From Denitrobaculum sp965232285 (GTDB taxonomy: Bacteria > Pseudomonadota > Alphaproteobacteria > Kiloniellales > Kiloniellaceae), in the NCBI GenBank assembly GCA_965232285.1, contig CBDDPL010000004.1, positions 1,116,001-1,180,000 of the forward strand: 64,000 nt of DNA, given 5' to 3'. Positions 16,677 through 25,436 of the stretch are shown here, in pieces (within the stretch, counting starts at the first letter, position 1; every line of letters starts with the position of its first letter). The notes below the pieces were generated by a model. That model saw nothing but the letters and a program-made list of their open reading frames with translations. It was not told the origin of the DNA and made no database searches. A program made the position numbers and the translations under genes.

Positions 16677-17248
16677 GCCATGGCCAGTATTAGCTTTTTG
16701 TTAAGCAATTTACAGGCCAAAGTATGTTTTTGCCGCTTTTTCAAGCTATTGATGGACTGTGGTCTCCGGTTCTTGTGAAGATTGTATAAAATTTCGACAG
16801 TGTTCCCGAGGCAAGATCCGCGCGCGTGACGCGAAAAATGAATTATGTCAATTATTTGACGATTCAGATGCATGCATACATATGATGTAAAATCTATCGA
16901 CATCTGTCGCTTTTTTTAAGACCGCTTGAGTGTTGCGGGCAGGGAGCCGATCTCGATGCAGTCTGCCGGATGCCTGTACCTGCAGAGACTGACTCCAGAT
17001 TGTTTAAACTGCGCCGAAATGATCAAGAATGTCTGAAGAGTAGATTCGGATATCTTCCATTCCAAATCTCTTTGGTTGAATAAAAGCTATCGAAAACCCC
17101 AATTTTAAGAACTGAACAGCGTAAGACAGTTCACGCGTGGATGTGTTTCGGTTTTGTTTTTCTGATTTTGGGAAGGAAATTAAGGTTTATTAATTATTCA
17201 TATCTTTCGTGTATTCGGAAAAACCGGAGCGGAAAAAAGGGGGCGCTC
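16677..17248. other. AT-rich intergenic region without a supported gene
   Basis: About 570 bases separate the divergent exported-protein gene and the sensor kinase gene. The stretch is markedly richer in A and T than its surroundings, with repeated T and A runs. A 76-residue minus frame (16673-16903) has no ribosome site and unnatural composition. Promoters for both flanking genes must lie here, but I see no clear -35/-10 pair or palindrome. Confidence 0.5.
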
Positions 17249-19069
17249 GTGCGACTGCGGGTCCGGATCGTCTGGGGTTTGATGGTCGTCTTCTTGGCGA
17301 TAACCGTTGTGCCTCTCTGTTTGTTTTGGCTCTGGCCGCACTCCGAAGCCTTGGACAGCGAGTTCGAGGAGGTGCACGAACGCCATCTGCTCATCGCGAA
17401 CAATTTAAGCTCTGCGCTCTCACGCTATTACCGGGATGCTTTGGCGGGTTACGAGATTGTTTCCCGCAATCTGGTCGACGACAAGGACTTCGCCTTTGCT
17501 GAAGAGCTTCTGACAAACTTGAGCTTCCGTTACATCTGCGTGGCGGAGCTCTCGACTGGCCGGGTGGTTCGGGAAATCGACGCCGGAAAGCTTCGTTGTC
17601 CAGAAACGATCCCGGCCGAACGCTTCGAGCATTTCAAATCGCTTGCTGATGGTGAGCGGACGAGATTGACGGGTGTCTTGCCGGCACCGGACGGGCGACC
17701 GTCGCTCTATTTCATCAAGATGATCGGTGATCGGATGGTGGTCGGCGCCCTCTTTACCGACTACTTCGTCCAGTTGGGCAAGCAGATCAGCTTCGGGCGT
17801 CTGGGGCATGCGGCGATCGTGGATCACAAAGGCCGTGTTCTGTCCCACCCTTTAGACTCCTGGATCGCAGAAATGCGCGATATTTCAAAGGTTTCCGTTG
17901 TGCAGCGCATGCTCGCCGGTGAGACGGGTGTGGAGACCTTTTACTCACCGGCTCTGAAGGACGACATGGTGGCCGGTTTCACCGCCGTGGAAGGTCCCGG
18001 CTGGGGGGTAATGGTGCCGCAGCCGGTGGCAGAGCTTAAGGAAAAGGCCGAAGGTATCCAGCGCTCCGCCATGGTGGTTTTCGCGGCGGGTTTGGCTCTG
18101 GCGGCCAGCCTCGCGGCAGTTTTGTCTCTCGCTCTCGTGCGCTCGCTCAAAAGCGTAACCTTCGCCGCGCGTGCCTTGACCCGTGGAGATACCTCTGCAC
18201 GGGCTTTGGACAGTCGAGGTCTGCTCGACTTCCATGAAATCGAAGACCTGAAGTCGGCCTTTAACGAAATGGGCGACAGGATCGAAGAGGTGCGCTCCCG
18301 GGAGATGGAGGCACGGCAGCGCGCGGAGCAGGCGAATGAAACCAAGTCCCTGTTCCTCGCCAACATGAGCCATGAACTGCGAACGCCGCTCAATGCCATT
18401 ATCGGCTTTGCCGACTTGATGCTCTCCTCGACGATGGAAAGGTTAGGACAGGAAAAGCGCCGCGAGTACGTGAATGACATCTCGAAATCGGCCAAACACC
18501 TGCATGCCCTGATCGACGATCTGCTGGATCTCTCGAAGATCGAAGCGGGCCAGTTCGAGCTGCTCGAGCAGAACATCGGTCTTTCGGATCTCCTGCGTGA
18601 TGCAGCTTCGCTGGTAGGGTTGCTCGCCGATGAGCGGAAGATCGATCTTGCGATCGAGGATCACACCGCCGGTCTGATACTCTTTGCCGACGAGCGCGCG
18701 ATCAAGCAGGCGCTACTTAATCTTCTGTCCAATGCGCTGCGTTACACGCAGACGGATGGACGTGTGACGCTGTCTTCGGAGATGGCGGCCGGCGGCGGCC
18801 TTGAGATTGTGGTCGCGGACAACGGACCCGGTATCCCCCGTGCTTCCATCCCCCGGCTCATGCAGCCGTTCCAGCGCCGGGCGAGCGATGTCAAGCGTGG
18901 CATCCAGGGCACGGGCCTGGGGCTGTCGATCGTCGCCCGGCTGATTGCTCTCCATGAAGGCAGCTTTGAGCTTGAAAGCGACAGCGGTGCGGGCACGCGG
19001 GCGATTATTCGGCTGCCTGAGGCGCGGATCGGCGCCGCCAAGCAAAAGGCCGAAGCCGTCAGCCTTTAG
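17249..19069 (+). CDS. Orphan sensor histidine kinase with periplasmic Cache-like domain
   Basis: This 606-residue membrane kinase has two membrane segments (near residues 6-28 and 277-300) around a periplasmic sensor region of about 245 residues. A HAMP linker follows (FAARALTRGDTSARALD). The kinase core shows the H box FLANMSHELRTPLNAIIGF, N box ALLNLLSNALRYTQTDG, G1 ADNGPGIPRA and G2 GTGLGLSIVARL. It therefore autophosphorylates on His. I start at GTG 17249 because AGGGGG lies just before it; an ATG at 17141 would add 36 residues. No response regulator gene is adjacent, so the partner is encoded elsewhere. The Cache assignment is by layout, not by clear motif. Confidence 0.88.
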   Translation: MRLRVRIVWGLMVVFLAITVVPLCLFWLWPHSEALDSEFEEVHERHLLIANNLSSALSRYYRDALAGYEIVSRNLVDDKDFAFAEELLTNLSFRYICVAELSTGRVVREIDAGKLRCPETIPAERFEHFKSLADGERTRLTGVLPAPDGRPSLYFIKMIGDRMVVGALFTDYFVQLGKQISFGRLGHAAIVDHKGRVLSHPLDSWIAEMRDISKVSVVQRMLAGETGVETFYSPALKDDMVAGFTAVEGPGWGVMVPQPVAELKEKAEGIQRSAMVVFAAGLALAASLAAVLSLALVRSLKSVTFAARALTRGDTSARALDSRGLLDFHEIEDLKSAFNEMGDRIEEVRSREMEARQRAEQANETKSLFLANMSHELRTPLNAIIGFADLMLSSTMERLGQEKRREYVNDISKSAKHLHALIDDLLDLSKIEAGQFELLEQNIGLSDLLRDAASLVGLLADERKIDLAIEDHTAGLILFADERAIKQALLNLLSNALRYTQTDGRVTLSSEMAAGGGLEIVVADNGPGIPRASIPRLMQPFQRRASDVKRGIQGTGLGLSIVARLIALHEGSFELESDSGAGTRAIIRLPEARIGAAKQKAEAVSL

Positions 19070-19076
19070 TCTGTTT

Positions 19077-19541
19077 TCAGGAAAAGGCCATCTGATAGAA
19101 GATCTTGTCGACCGTTATCCCGTCGCTGGCAAGCGGAACGCCGAGGGCGCTGTAGGTCTTGAAATCCATCGAGGTCCAGTTGATCGGCTGATTGGCGACG
19201 TAGATGGGTTTGCGGTTCGCCACGATCCATTGCGCACGCTCAATGATCGCTTCGGTGTTCGGCAGGTCGTCGAGAAAGATACCCGTCGTGTCCCGCCCTG
19301 TTTCCGCAACGATCCCCGTGCCCACGAGCCGGATGTGGAACCTCGCGCCCCAATCACTCTGGATGACGTCGAACAGGGTCAGATACGGCAGAATCTCCGC
19401 GGGTATTTCAATCGGGTCGAAATCCGCGCGCCCCGGTAAACGCCCAAGTCTTTCCAGCTTCTGAAGCCAAAGCCCATGGAAGCGTTTCAGGGGGTCGGAG
19501 AGGATCTCGTCCGGCGAAAAATTGCCGAGATGCAGGGTCAT
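19077..19541 (-). CDS. PAS_5-type single-domain protein
   Basis: This 154-residue protein has the pattern of the alphaproteobacterial PAS_5 family: a short N-terminal helix (RFHGLWLQKLERLGRLPGRADFDP in part: L-W-x-x-K, then R-x-D-F-D-P), then ILPYLTLFDVI, RFHIRLVGTGIV and a GRDTTG loop. Such proteins are stand-alone sensory PAS modules with unknown partners. ATG 19541 with AAAGGTG upstream is used; GTG 19586 would add 15 residues. It lies just downstream of, and convergent with, the sensor kinase. A second member of the family lies at 39998-40504. Confidence 0.72.
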   Translation of the reverse strand: MTLHLGNFSPDEILSDPLKRFHGLWLQKLERLGRLPGRADFDPIEIPAEILPYLTLFDVIQSDWGARFHIRLVGTGIVAETGRDTTGIFLDDLPNTEAIIERAQWIVANRKPIYVANQPINWTSMDFKTYSALGVPLASDGITVDKIFYQMAFS

Positions 19542-19703
19542 GACACCTTTTGCGGGAAAGGCTACTGGGAAACTATTCCCTTTCACATCGCGGAGCTAAT
19601 CGCAAGAATTTATCCCAGGGGGCGATGATATTGACCCCTGGTGTAAGGTGCCGCGAAGTCTCTATCGTGACGCTTGCGTGAAGGGGCGTAACAAAGGCAG
19701 CCG

Positions 19704-20066
19704 TCACGCCTTCGGGCCGCAGAACATGCGATAGAGCACGTCAATCAGTTCGCGCGCATTGTCCGACGCCAGCGAGTAGTAAATGGTCTTGCCGTCTCGG
19801 CGTGTTGCGACCAGTTCTTCGGACCGGAGCCTGGCAAGCTGTTGAGAAACGCTCGGCTGGCGCATCTTCAGGAGTTCTTCCAGTTCTCCGACCGACTTTT
19901 CCCCCTCCGCGAGGATACAGAGGATGAGGAGGCGTTGTTCGTGCGCGATGGCCTTGAGAAAGTCGCGCGCGTCCCTGGCGTTCGAAACCATTTCCTCCAT
20001 GGAAAGAGCGTCGCCGCCTGCGTCTGCGGGTTTGTCGTTTGCAGCCGGGTTTGACTTTTCTGTCAT
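19704..20066 (-). CDS. ArsR-family regulator resembling BigR/SqrR persulfide sensors
   Basis: This 120-residue winged-helix repressor has the recognition region LLKMRQPSVSQQLARLR and wing VATRRDGKTIYYSL. It lacks the metal-site motif ELCVCDL of ArsR/SmtB. Instead it has one Cys in RLLILCILAEGE and a second in YRMFCGPKA, the two positions used by BigR and SqrR to sense reactive sulfur through a tetrasulfide link. ATG 20066 is used; an ATG at 20168 would add 34 residues. No sulfide-oxidation gene is adjacent, so its targets must lie elsewhere or include the MtgA gene, whose stop codon is 126 bases upstream of this start. Confidence 0.82.
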   Translation of the reverse strand: MTEKSNPAANDKPADAGGDALSMEEMVSNARDARDFLKAIAHEQRLLILCILAEGEKSVGELEELLKMRQPSVSQQLARLRSEELVATRRDGKTIYYSLASDNARELIDVLYRMFCGPKA

Positions 20067-20191
20067 TGCACTGCTTCGTCGTCCTCGCCTGGACCCGAAA
20101 CCCCTAAAGCGGTTGGCTTTACACCAGGAGGCTATATTGCCGCCCCCTGATATTAGGATTGCTGTCATTCATATAGGGTGCAGGCGAACTG

Positions 20192-20869
20192 TCAATCAGG
20201 TCGTGCCGCGCAGTCGAGCAGTGGGCCCAGTTGCGTCACGCGCCGTCTGATGATTTCACTCCGGCGGCGAACGTAGTTCCCCGGTTTACCAGCCGACCAC
20301 TTCAAGGGGCTTGGCAGGACGGCTGCAAGCCTGGCGGCCTCGGTTTTTGACAGGGCCTTGGCGGACTTGCCGAAGTGATGCTGCGCGGCCGCTTCCGCGC
20401 CGTAGATGCCGGGACCCCACTCCGCGATGTTGAGATAGACCTCGAGGATGCGGGTCTTGGGCCAGGCCGTTTCGAGTGCCAGCGTGATCGGTGCTTCGAG
20501 CAGCTTGCGCCAAAGGCTGCGGTCCGGCCAGAGAAACAGATTCTTGGCGGTCTGCATGGAAATGGTCGAACCGCCGCCGGCCTTCTTGCCGCTCGCGAAA
20601 GCCACGGCTGCGGTCTGCAAGGATTTAAAGTCGAAGCCCCAATGCTGGCAAAAGAGATTGTCTTCGGCAGCGATGACCGAACGTGGCAGGGCAGGGGCGA
20701 TCTGATCGTAGGCGACCCACTGCTTGTTGATCGGCGCGTCGCGCAGCAGCATCAGCGGCGTTACGGGGACCGGCGCGAAACGAAACAGCAGGATCAGGCC
20801 GGCGAGAAGCAGCAAGGCCAGCAGCAACAGCCTGGCGGCTTTCCACATGAGGCGCTTCAGAAGTTTCAT
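20192..20869 (-). CDS. mtgA: Monofunctional biosynthetic peptidoglycan transglycosylase
   Basis: This is a glycosyltransferase family 51 enzyme that polymerises lipid II into glycan strands in the periplasm. After an N-terminal membrane anchor (LLLLALLLLAGLILLF, about residues 14-29) the catalytic motifs are visible: EDNLFCQHWGFD with the catalytic Glu, GGGSTISMQTAKNLFLW, RKLLEAPITLALE with the second Glu region, and KTRILEVYLNIAEWGPGIYG. At 225 residues it is the usual length for MtgA, with no transpeptidase domain. ATG 20869 is chosen since it opens the anchor; a longer frame to 21517 overlaps the divergent gene. Confidence 0.95.
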   Translation of the reverse strand: MKLLKRLMWKAARLLLLALLLLAGLILLFRFAPVPVTPLMLLRDAPINKQWVAYDQIAPALPRSVIAAEDNLFCQHWGFDFKSLQTAAVAFASGKKAGGGSTISMQTAKNLFLWPDRSLWRKLLEAPITLALETAWPKTRILEVYLNIAEWGPGIYGAEAAAQHHFGKSAKALSKTEAARLAAVLPSPLKWSAGKPGNYVRRRSEIIRRRVTQLGPLLDCAARPD

Positions 20870-21094
20870 CGCAAGGCCAGCCCGGTCCAGGAAAGTCCGG
20901 CTCCACCAGAAGAGACCGGCTGTCCTTAAACTATTCCTGGAACCAGATGCAAGCTGGCGTACAAAACAGGCAGTCTGTTCCTGTTCGGGTGCGTCTTGGA
21001 TGTTGCACGATTGCCGCTCCTCTTGCTGCGCGTATAGGATGATCCCGAGTCCGGAACGAGTATCAAGGCTCCTTGGTATAGGGGGAAAACAGCC

Positions 21095-21796
21095 ATGGCT
21101 TCCGATGCTGGCGATCGCTACGCGCTGGGTCACCTGATCCTTGAGTATCTGCGTACCTTTATGTGGCCGGCGATCGCGCTGGCGATTGTCCTGGTGTTTC
21201 AGGACGACGTGCGACGTATACTGGAAAACAGGGAAGTCGAGGTGGCGGGGGTGGTGCGGATCGGCCCGCAGATCGAACAACTCGAGCAGCAGGCCAGGGA
21301 GGAGATCGCCGATATCCGCGCATTGCTTCAGGCGCAGCAGGCATCCGAAGGTGAAACGCCCGAAGTCAGCGAACAGGTCACCGCCGATATCGAAAACAAG
21401 CTGGCGAACCTCTCCAGCGCCTTGTCGCGCGGTGTCGAGCAGATCCAGCAGACCGCACCGGCGACGGGTCAGATGCAGGCGCAGGTGCCTGCGGCCCCGC
21501 AGCAGAGCAGGGTGCAAAAGGTCGCCGCGATGGAGCGGCGCGGTTTCCTTGCCTTGCTTGACCGGGATGTTTCAACCGCTTTGTCCGCCTTCAGTGATGC
21601 CTTTGCGGAGTGGCCCGACTACCACAATGTGTCCGAGATCAGGCGGCTGCTCGATCGCTGGCAAGAAGAACTCTCCGACCGGACTTCGCCGAAGTGGAAG
21701 GAGCTCTATCGCATCGTCTTCACGGATCTCTCCTGGGGCATGCCCAGCGACCTCCGGCCGGAGTTTCGGGCATTGGCGACCGATTCCTATAAGTGA
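21095..21796 (+). CDS. Hypothetical membrane-anchored coiled-coil protein
   Basis: I do not recognise a family. The 233-residue protein has one N-terminal membrane segment (TFMWPAIALAIVLVF, about residues 21-35). A long charged, Gln-rich region (IEQLEQQAREEIADIRALLQ and onward to about 125) is likely a coiled coil. A compact C-terminal part follows (RRGFLALLDRDVSTALSAF, then WKELYRIVFTDLSWGM). It has GGGGGAAA before its ATG and overlaps the SH3-like gene that follows. Its position opposite mtgA suggests a cell-envelope role, which is inference only. Confidence 0.65.
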   Translation: MASDAGDRYALGHLILEYLRTFMWPAIALAIVLVFQDDVRRILENREVEVAGVVRIGPQIEQLEQQAREEIADIRALLQAQQASEGETPEVSEQVTADIENKLANLSSALSRGVEQIQQTAPATGQMQAQVPAAPQQSRVQKVAAMERRGFLALLDRDVSTALSAFSDAFAEWPDYHNVSEIRRLLDRWQEELSDRTSPKWKELYRIVFTDLSWGMPSDLRPEFRALATDSYK

Positions 21797-22176
21797 CGTT
21801 GCGCCCTTCCATGCCGGCAACCTTCAAAGCCACGAAGCCCTGGACCCAGAGTTACGCGCCGGCTCTGGCGGTGTCAGAGGGCGAAGGGGTGATCCTGGGC
21901 GAGAGGGACGAGACCTGGCCGGGTTGGGTCTGGTGTCGCAACGCCGACGGTTTAGGTGGTTGGCTGCCGGACGCACTCCTTGTCTACGACCGGGAAGGAA
22001 AGAGCGCCGTTCTCAAAACGGCTTTCGACACGCTCGAACTGACGATTAAACCAGGTGAAGAGCTTGAAGGCTTTGAGGAGAGGGACGGCTGGCTCTGGTG
22101 CCGGAATCGAGCCGGCAGGGAGGGCTGGGTGCCCCTGGCCTGCCTGGCCGCTGAACATCCATTGCCCGAGAGCTAA
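21793..22176 (+). CDS. Double SH3-like domain protein
   Basis: The 127-residue protein holds two SH3-like repeats. The first includes VILGERDETWPGWVWCRN and GGWLPDALL; the second includes ELEGFEERDGWLWCRN and GREGWVPLACL. The matching G-W-V/L-W-C-R-N and G-G/E-G-W-L/V-P patterns show that they are duplicates. No signal peptide is visible. GTG 21793 overlaps the stop of the coiled-coil gene; ATG 21811 is an alternative. Such domains often bind peptides or cell-wall ligands. It probably works with the upstream coiled-coil protein. Confidence 0.7.
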   Translation: MTLRPSMPATFKATKPWTQSYAPALAVSEGEGVILGERDETWPGWVWCRNADGLGGWLPDALLVYDREGKSAVLKTAFDTLELTIKPGEELEGFEERDGWLWCRNRAGREGWVPLACLAAEHPLPES

Positions 22177-22187
22177 TCCGGCCTGTC

Positions 22188-23561
22188 CTATTCCTCCCGG
22201 AAAGCCCGGCTGAGCTGGTCCTCAAAAGGCTTTACGAGATAGCTCAGGGCCGTGCGCGCACCGGTCTGGATGAAGATGTCAGCCGGCATGCCCGGTGTCA
22301 GTTGCAGAGCACCCAGACGTGCCTGTTCCTCCTCGGACAGGCGCAGGCGTGCCAGAAAGAAGTTTTCGCCGCTGCGCTCGTCTTCGGTCAGATCGGCGGC
22401 CACCGAAAAGAGGGTAGCGTTCAACTGGGGCGTCGTGCGCTGGTTGAAGGCGGTGAAGTGGACGACGGCTTCCTGGCCGACCTGGATCTGGTCGATGTCC
22501 CCGGGGGCAACCCGCGCTTCCACAATCAGCGTGTCGTCCTGGGGGATGATCTGCATCAGCGCCTGTCCGGGCGTAATCACGCCGCCGCGGGTGTGGATGG
22601 CAAGCTGGTGCACGACACCTGACTGGGGTGCCTGGATCTCGAGCCTGCGAAGCTGATCCAGGGCGGCGACCCTTCGCTCAGCAAGCTCTGCGAGCTCCGT
22701 TTCAACCCCGCGCAGTTCGCCCAGGACGCCTTCCCGGAATTCCTTGTCGAGCTGCAGGACCTGGAGCTGGGTTTCGCTGACCCGGCCTTCGGTCCGTGCA
22801 ATCTCGGCGATAAGTTGGCCGTGCTCGCCCTGCGCCTTCGCCGACTCACGCTCCAAAGCCATGTACTGGGTAATGGGGATGAGCTTCTTTTCCTTCAGGC
22901 CACGAATGATCTCCAGTTCCTTGAGCGTCAGTTCCACCTCCCGCGCTTTGGCATCACGTTGCGAGGTCAGCCCGGCAATTTCATCACGGGTCTGGGTGAT
23001 GCGTTCCTGAAGTTGCTCGCGTTGACCGGACAGCGTGACCCAGCGGGCCTCGAAGAGCTTGCGTTCGCCCTCCAGCAGATCGAAATCGCTGTTGACCTGC
23101 GCCTGCTTGCGCAGATGTTCGGGAAAGACCAGTTCCCGGTTTCGGTCGCGTTCCGCGATCAGGCGGGTCCGGCGGGTTTCCAGCGCGTTCATCTGCTTCG
23201 TGATGATCGCCAGGTTGGCCTTGGTCGCGGTGCCGTCGAGGCGGACCAGAAGATCGCCGGCCTCCACGCGGTCGCCATCACGCACCGCGATCTCTCCCAC
23301 GATGCCGCCCTCGGCGTGTTGGACCAGCTTGCTGTTGGACTCCACAACCACCTTGCCGGAAGCGATCACCGCGCTGGAGATCGAGGCGATGGCCGACCAG
23401 CCACCGACACCACCGATCAGGAAGCCTGCGATGATAAAACCGACGAGCAGATGCCGGCGAAGAGATTGCCGGGCCGGTGGTGCTGCGGGGGACAGATCGA
23501 AGCCGCCGCTGCGCATCTGAAAGGAATCGAAGTTCTGCGTCTCAAGCAGGGTCTGTGACAA
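22188..23561 (-). CDS. Type I secretion periplasmic adaptor, HlyD family
   Basis: This membrane fusion protein would link the inner-membrane ABC exporter to an outer-membrane TolC-type channel. It has an N-terminal membrane segment (LLVGFIIAGFLIGGVGGW, about residues 38-55), then the lipoyl/hairpin pattern VIASGKVVVESNSKLVQHAEGGIVGEI with a long coiled coil of about 200 residues. The C-terminal beta part contains VVHQLAIHTRGGVITPGQ. Length (457) fits the family. The start is TTG 23561, with GGAGG 8 bases upstream inside the exporter gene, so the two genes overlap by 20 bases and are coupled. No TolC-type gene is nearby. Confidence 0.92.
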   Translation of the reverse strand: MSQTLLETQNFDSFQMRSGGFDLSPAAPPARQSLRRHLLVGFIIAGFLIGGVGGWSAIASISSAVIASGKVVVESNSKLVQHAEGGIVGEIAVRDGDRVEAGDLLVRLDGTATKANLAIITKQMNALETRRTRLIAERDRNRELVFPEHLRKQAQVNSDFDLLEGERKLFEARWVTLSGQREQLQERITQTRDEIAGLTSQRDAKAREVELTLKELEIIRGLKEKKLIPITQYMALERESAKAQGEHGQLIAEIARTEGRVSETQLQVLQLDKEFREGVLGELRGVETELAELAERRVAALDQLRRLEIQAPQSGVVHQLAIHTRGGVITPGQALMQIIPQDDTLIVEARVAPGDIDQIQVGQEAVVHFTAFNQRTTPQLNATLFSVAADLTEDERSGENFFLARLRLSEEEQARLGALQLTPGMPADIFIQTGARTALSYLVKPFEDQLSRAFREE

Positions 23562-25332
23562 TGTTCATGCCTCCCTTGGCTGTCGTCGTCCGGCCGGTGC
23601 GGGCGTTTCTGCTATCGGGTTTGTTGGCGATTGCCGCGGTCTGGCGCATGATTTCCTCCTTGCGGCCAAAGGCCTGCTGACGGCCGTCCTTGAGGATCAG
23701 CAGGTGATCGACGGCGGCGATCGCGCTTGGGCGGTGCGCCACCACGATCACGATCGAACCATAGTCGCGCATGGCGGCGATGGCGTCCGTCAGGGCCATC
23801 TCGCCTTCCGCATCGAGATTGGCGTTGGGCTCGTCGAGCACGATCAGGAAGGGCAGGCCGTAGAGCGCCCGTGCCAGCCCGACCCGCTGGCGCTGCCCGG
23901 CCGAGAGCACCGAGCCGCCGTCGCCGATGTTGGTGTCGTAACCCTCCGGCAGCTTGAGGATCATCTCGTGGATCCCCGCCAGTTCGGCAGCCTGGATGAT
24001 CTGCTCGGAGCTGCGCGCGGGGTCGAAGCGCGCGATGTTCTCCGCGACCGTGCCGTCGAAGAGATCGACGGCCTGTGGCAGGTAGCCGACATGGCTCCCG
24101 AGCTTCGCCGGGTCCCACTGCTCCAGGGCCGCGCCGTCGAGGCAGACCTTGCCGAAGATGGTCGGCCAGACGCCGACGATGCTGCGCGCGAGCGAGGACT
24201 TTCCGCTGGCGCTGGGACCGATGATGCCGAGGCCCTGGCCGGCTCTGAGAGACAGGGAAATGCGCTCGACGGCGGTCTTCGCGCTGCCCGGTGGGACCAC
24301 GGTCACGCTGCTGAGCTCAAGCGTTCTTTTCGGCTGGGGCAGGTCGGTCTTCGCGCCCGGCCCCTGATGGGCGAGGGTGGTTCTCAGCCTCTTGGCGCTC
24401 TGCCGGGCGGCGATGAAGCCGCGCCAGTGCGCGACCGCCAGCTCGATCGGCGCGAGGGCGCGTGACAGGATGATCGAGCCGGCAATGATGGTTCCCGGCG
24501 AGACCTCCTGCTTGACCGCGAGCCAGGCGCCGGCCGCGAGAATGACCGACTGCATCAGCAGGCGGATCGCCCGGGTGCTCGCTGAAAGCATCCCGGCCCG
24601 ATCGCCGGCCTTGCCCTGCAGGTTCAGGTAGCGTTCGTTGAGGCCGCCCCAGATCCGGCCCAACTGTGTGTTCATACCCATGGCATGGACGGCTTCGCTG
24701 TTGCGCCGGCAACTGGCGGCCACGGCGTTGCGGCGGTTGGCGAGCCCGGCCGCTTCGCGCAAAGGTTTGCGGTTCACGACCTCGCTCAGGATGGCAAGTG
24801 TGAACAGCAGGGCGGCGCCGGCCGTCGCGACAAACCCCAGGAAGGGATGAAACAGGAAGATCACACCGAGATAGAGCGGAATCCAGGGCATGTCGAAGAT
24901 CGCCAGCGGACCCTGGCTCGAGAGGAACTGGCGCAGGCTGTCCATGTCGCGAATGGGCGCCGATGATTCACCGGCCTGTCCCTGCCGCAGGGGCAGGGCC
25001 AGGACGGAGCGAAAGACCGCCGGTGAAAGCTGCTCATCCAGCCGCCGGCCGATCCGGATCAGGATCCGCGAACGGAGCAGCTCGAAGAGGCTGAAGAAGA
25101 AATAGAGCAGCGTGACCAGCACCAGGAGCGCGGCCAAGGTCGGCAGGCTGCCGCTGGTGAGGACCCGGTCGTAGACCTGCATCATGAAGAGCGGGCCGGT
25201 CAGCATCAGCAGGTTGATGATGCAGCTAAAGATGCCAATCCCGATAAAGGCCGAGCGGCAGGTCTTGAGGGCGGCGCGGATCAGGTCGCGGTCGCCGGTT
25301 GAGGCGTTCGTCTTTGTCTCTTGCGCGTGCAT
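23542..25332 (-). CDS. Type I secretion ABC exporter (permease fused to ATPase)
   Basis: This 596-residue inner-membrane exporter joins a six-helix permease domain (residues about 15-310, first helix near AFIGIGIFSCIINLLML) to an ATPase domain. ATPase motifs are Walker A GPSASGKSSLARS, signature VLSAGQRQRVGLARAL and Walker B FLIVLDEPNANLD. It resembles PrtD/HasD-type exporters, which secrete RTX-like proteins without cleaving a leader. No N-terminal C39 peptidase domain is present. ATG 25332 is used; a TTG at 25338 with GGAGA 5 bases before it is almost as good. The upstream gene encodes the likely cargo. Confidence 0.92.
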   Translation of the reverse strand: MHAQETKTNASTGDRDLIRAALKTCRSAFIGIGIFSCIINLLMLTGPLFMMQVYDRVLTSGSLPTLAALLVLVTLLYFFFSLFELLRSRILIRIGRRLDEQLSPAVFRSVLALPLRQGQAGESSAPIRDMDSLRQFLSSQGPLAIFDMPWIPLYLGVIFLFHPFLGFVATAGAALLFTLAILSEVVNRKPLREAAGLANRRNAVAASCRRNSEAVHAMGMNTQLGRIWGGLNERYLNLQGKAGDRAGMLSASTRAIRLLMQSVILAAGAWLAVKQEVSPGTIIAGSIILSRALAPIELAVAHWRGFIAARQSAKRLRTTLAHQGPGAKTDLPQPKRTLELSSVTVVPPGSAKTAVERISLSLRAGQGLGIIGPSASGKSSLARSIVGVWPTIFGKVCLDGAALEQWDPAKLGSHVGYLPQAVDLFDGTVAENIARFDPARSSEQIIQAAELAGIHEMILKLPEGYDTNIGDGGSVLSAGQRQRVGLARALYGLPFLIVLDEPNANLDAEGEMALTDAIAAMRDYGSIVIVVAHRPSAIAAVDHLLILKDGRQQAFGRKEEIMRQTAAIANKPDSRNARTGRTTTAKGGMNIVTDPA

Positions 25333-25436
25333 ATGCAAACAGGTCTCCGAAATGCGGGCGCCAACGGTGGCCGGGTTGCCCCGGCCACCGCGCGATCTGC
25401 GGCGGGGCGCAGATGGGAACGACGCGGCTGTCGGCG

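Noticed and set aside
16673..16903. A 76-residue minus-strand open frame in the AT-rich gap
   Set aside because: It has no ribosome site and unusual composition, and overlaps the start of the exported-protein gene by four bases without other support.
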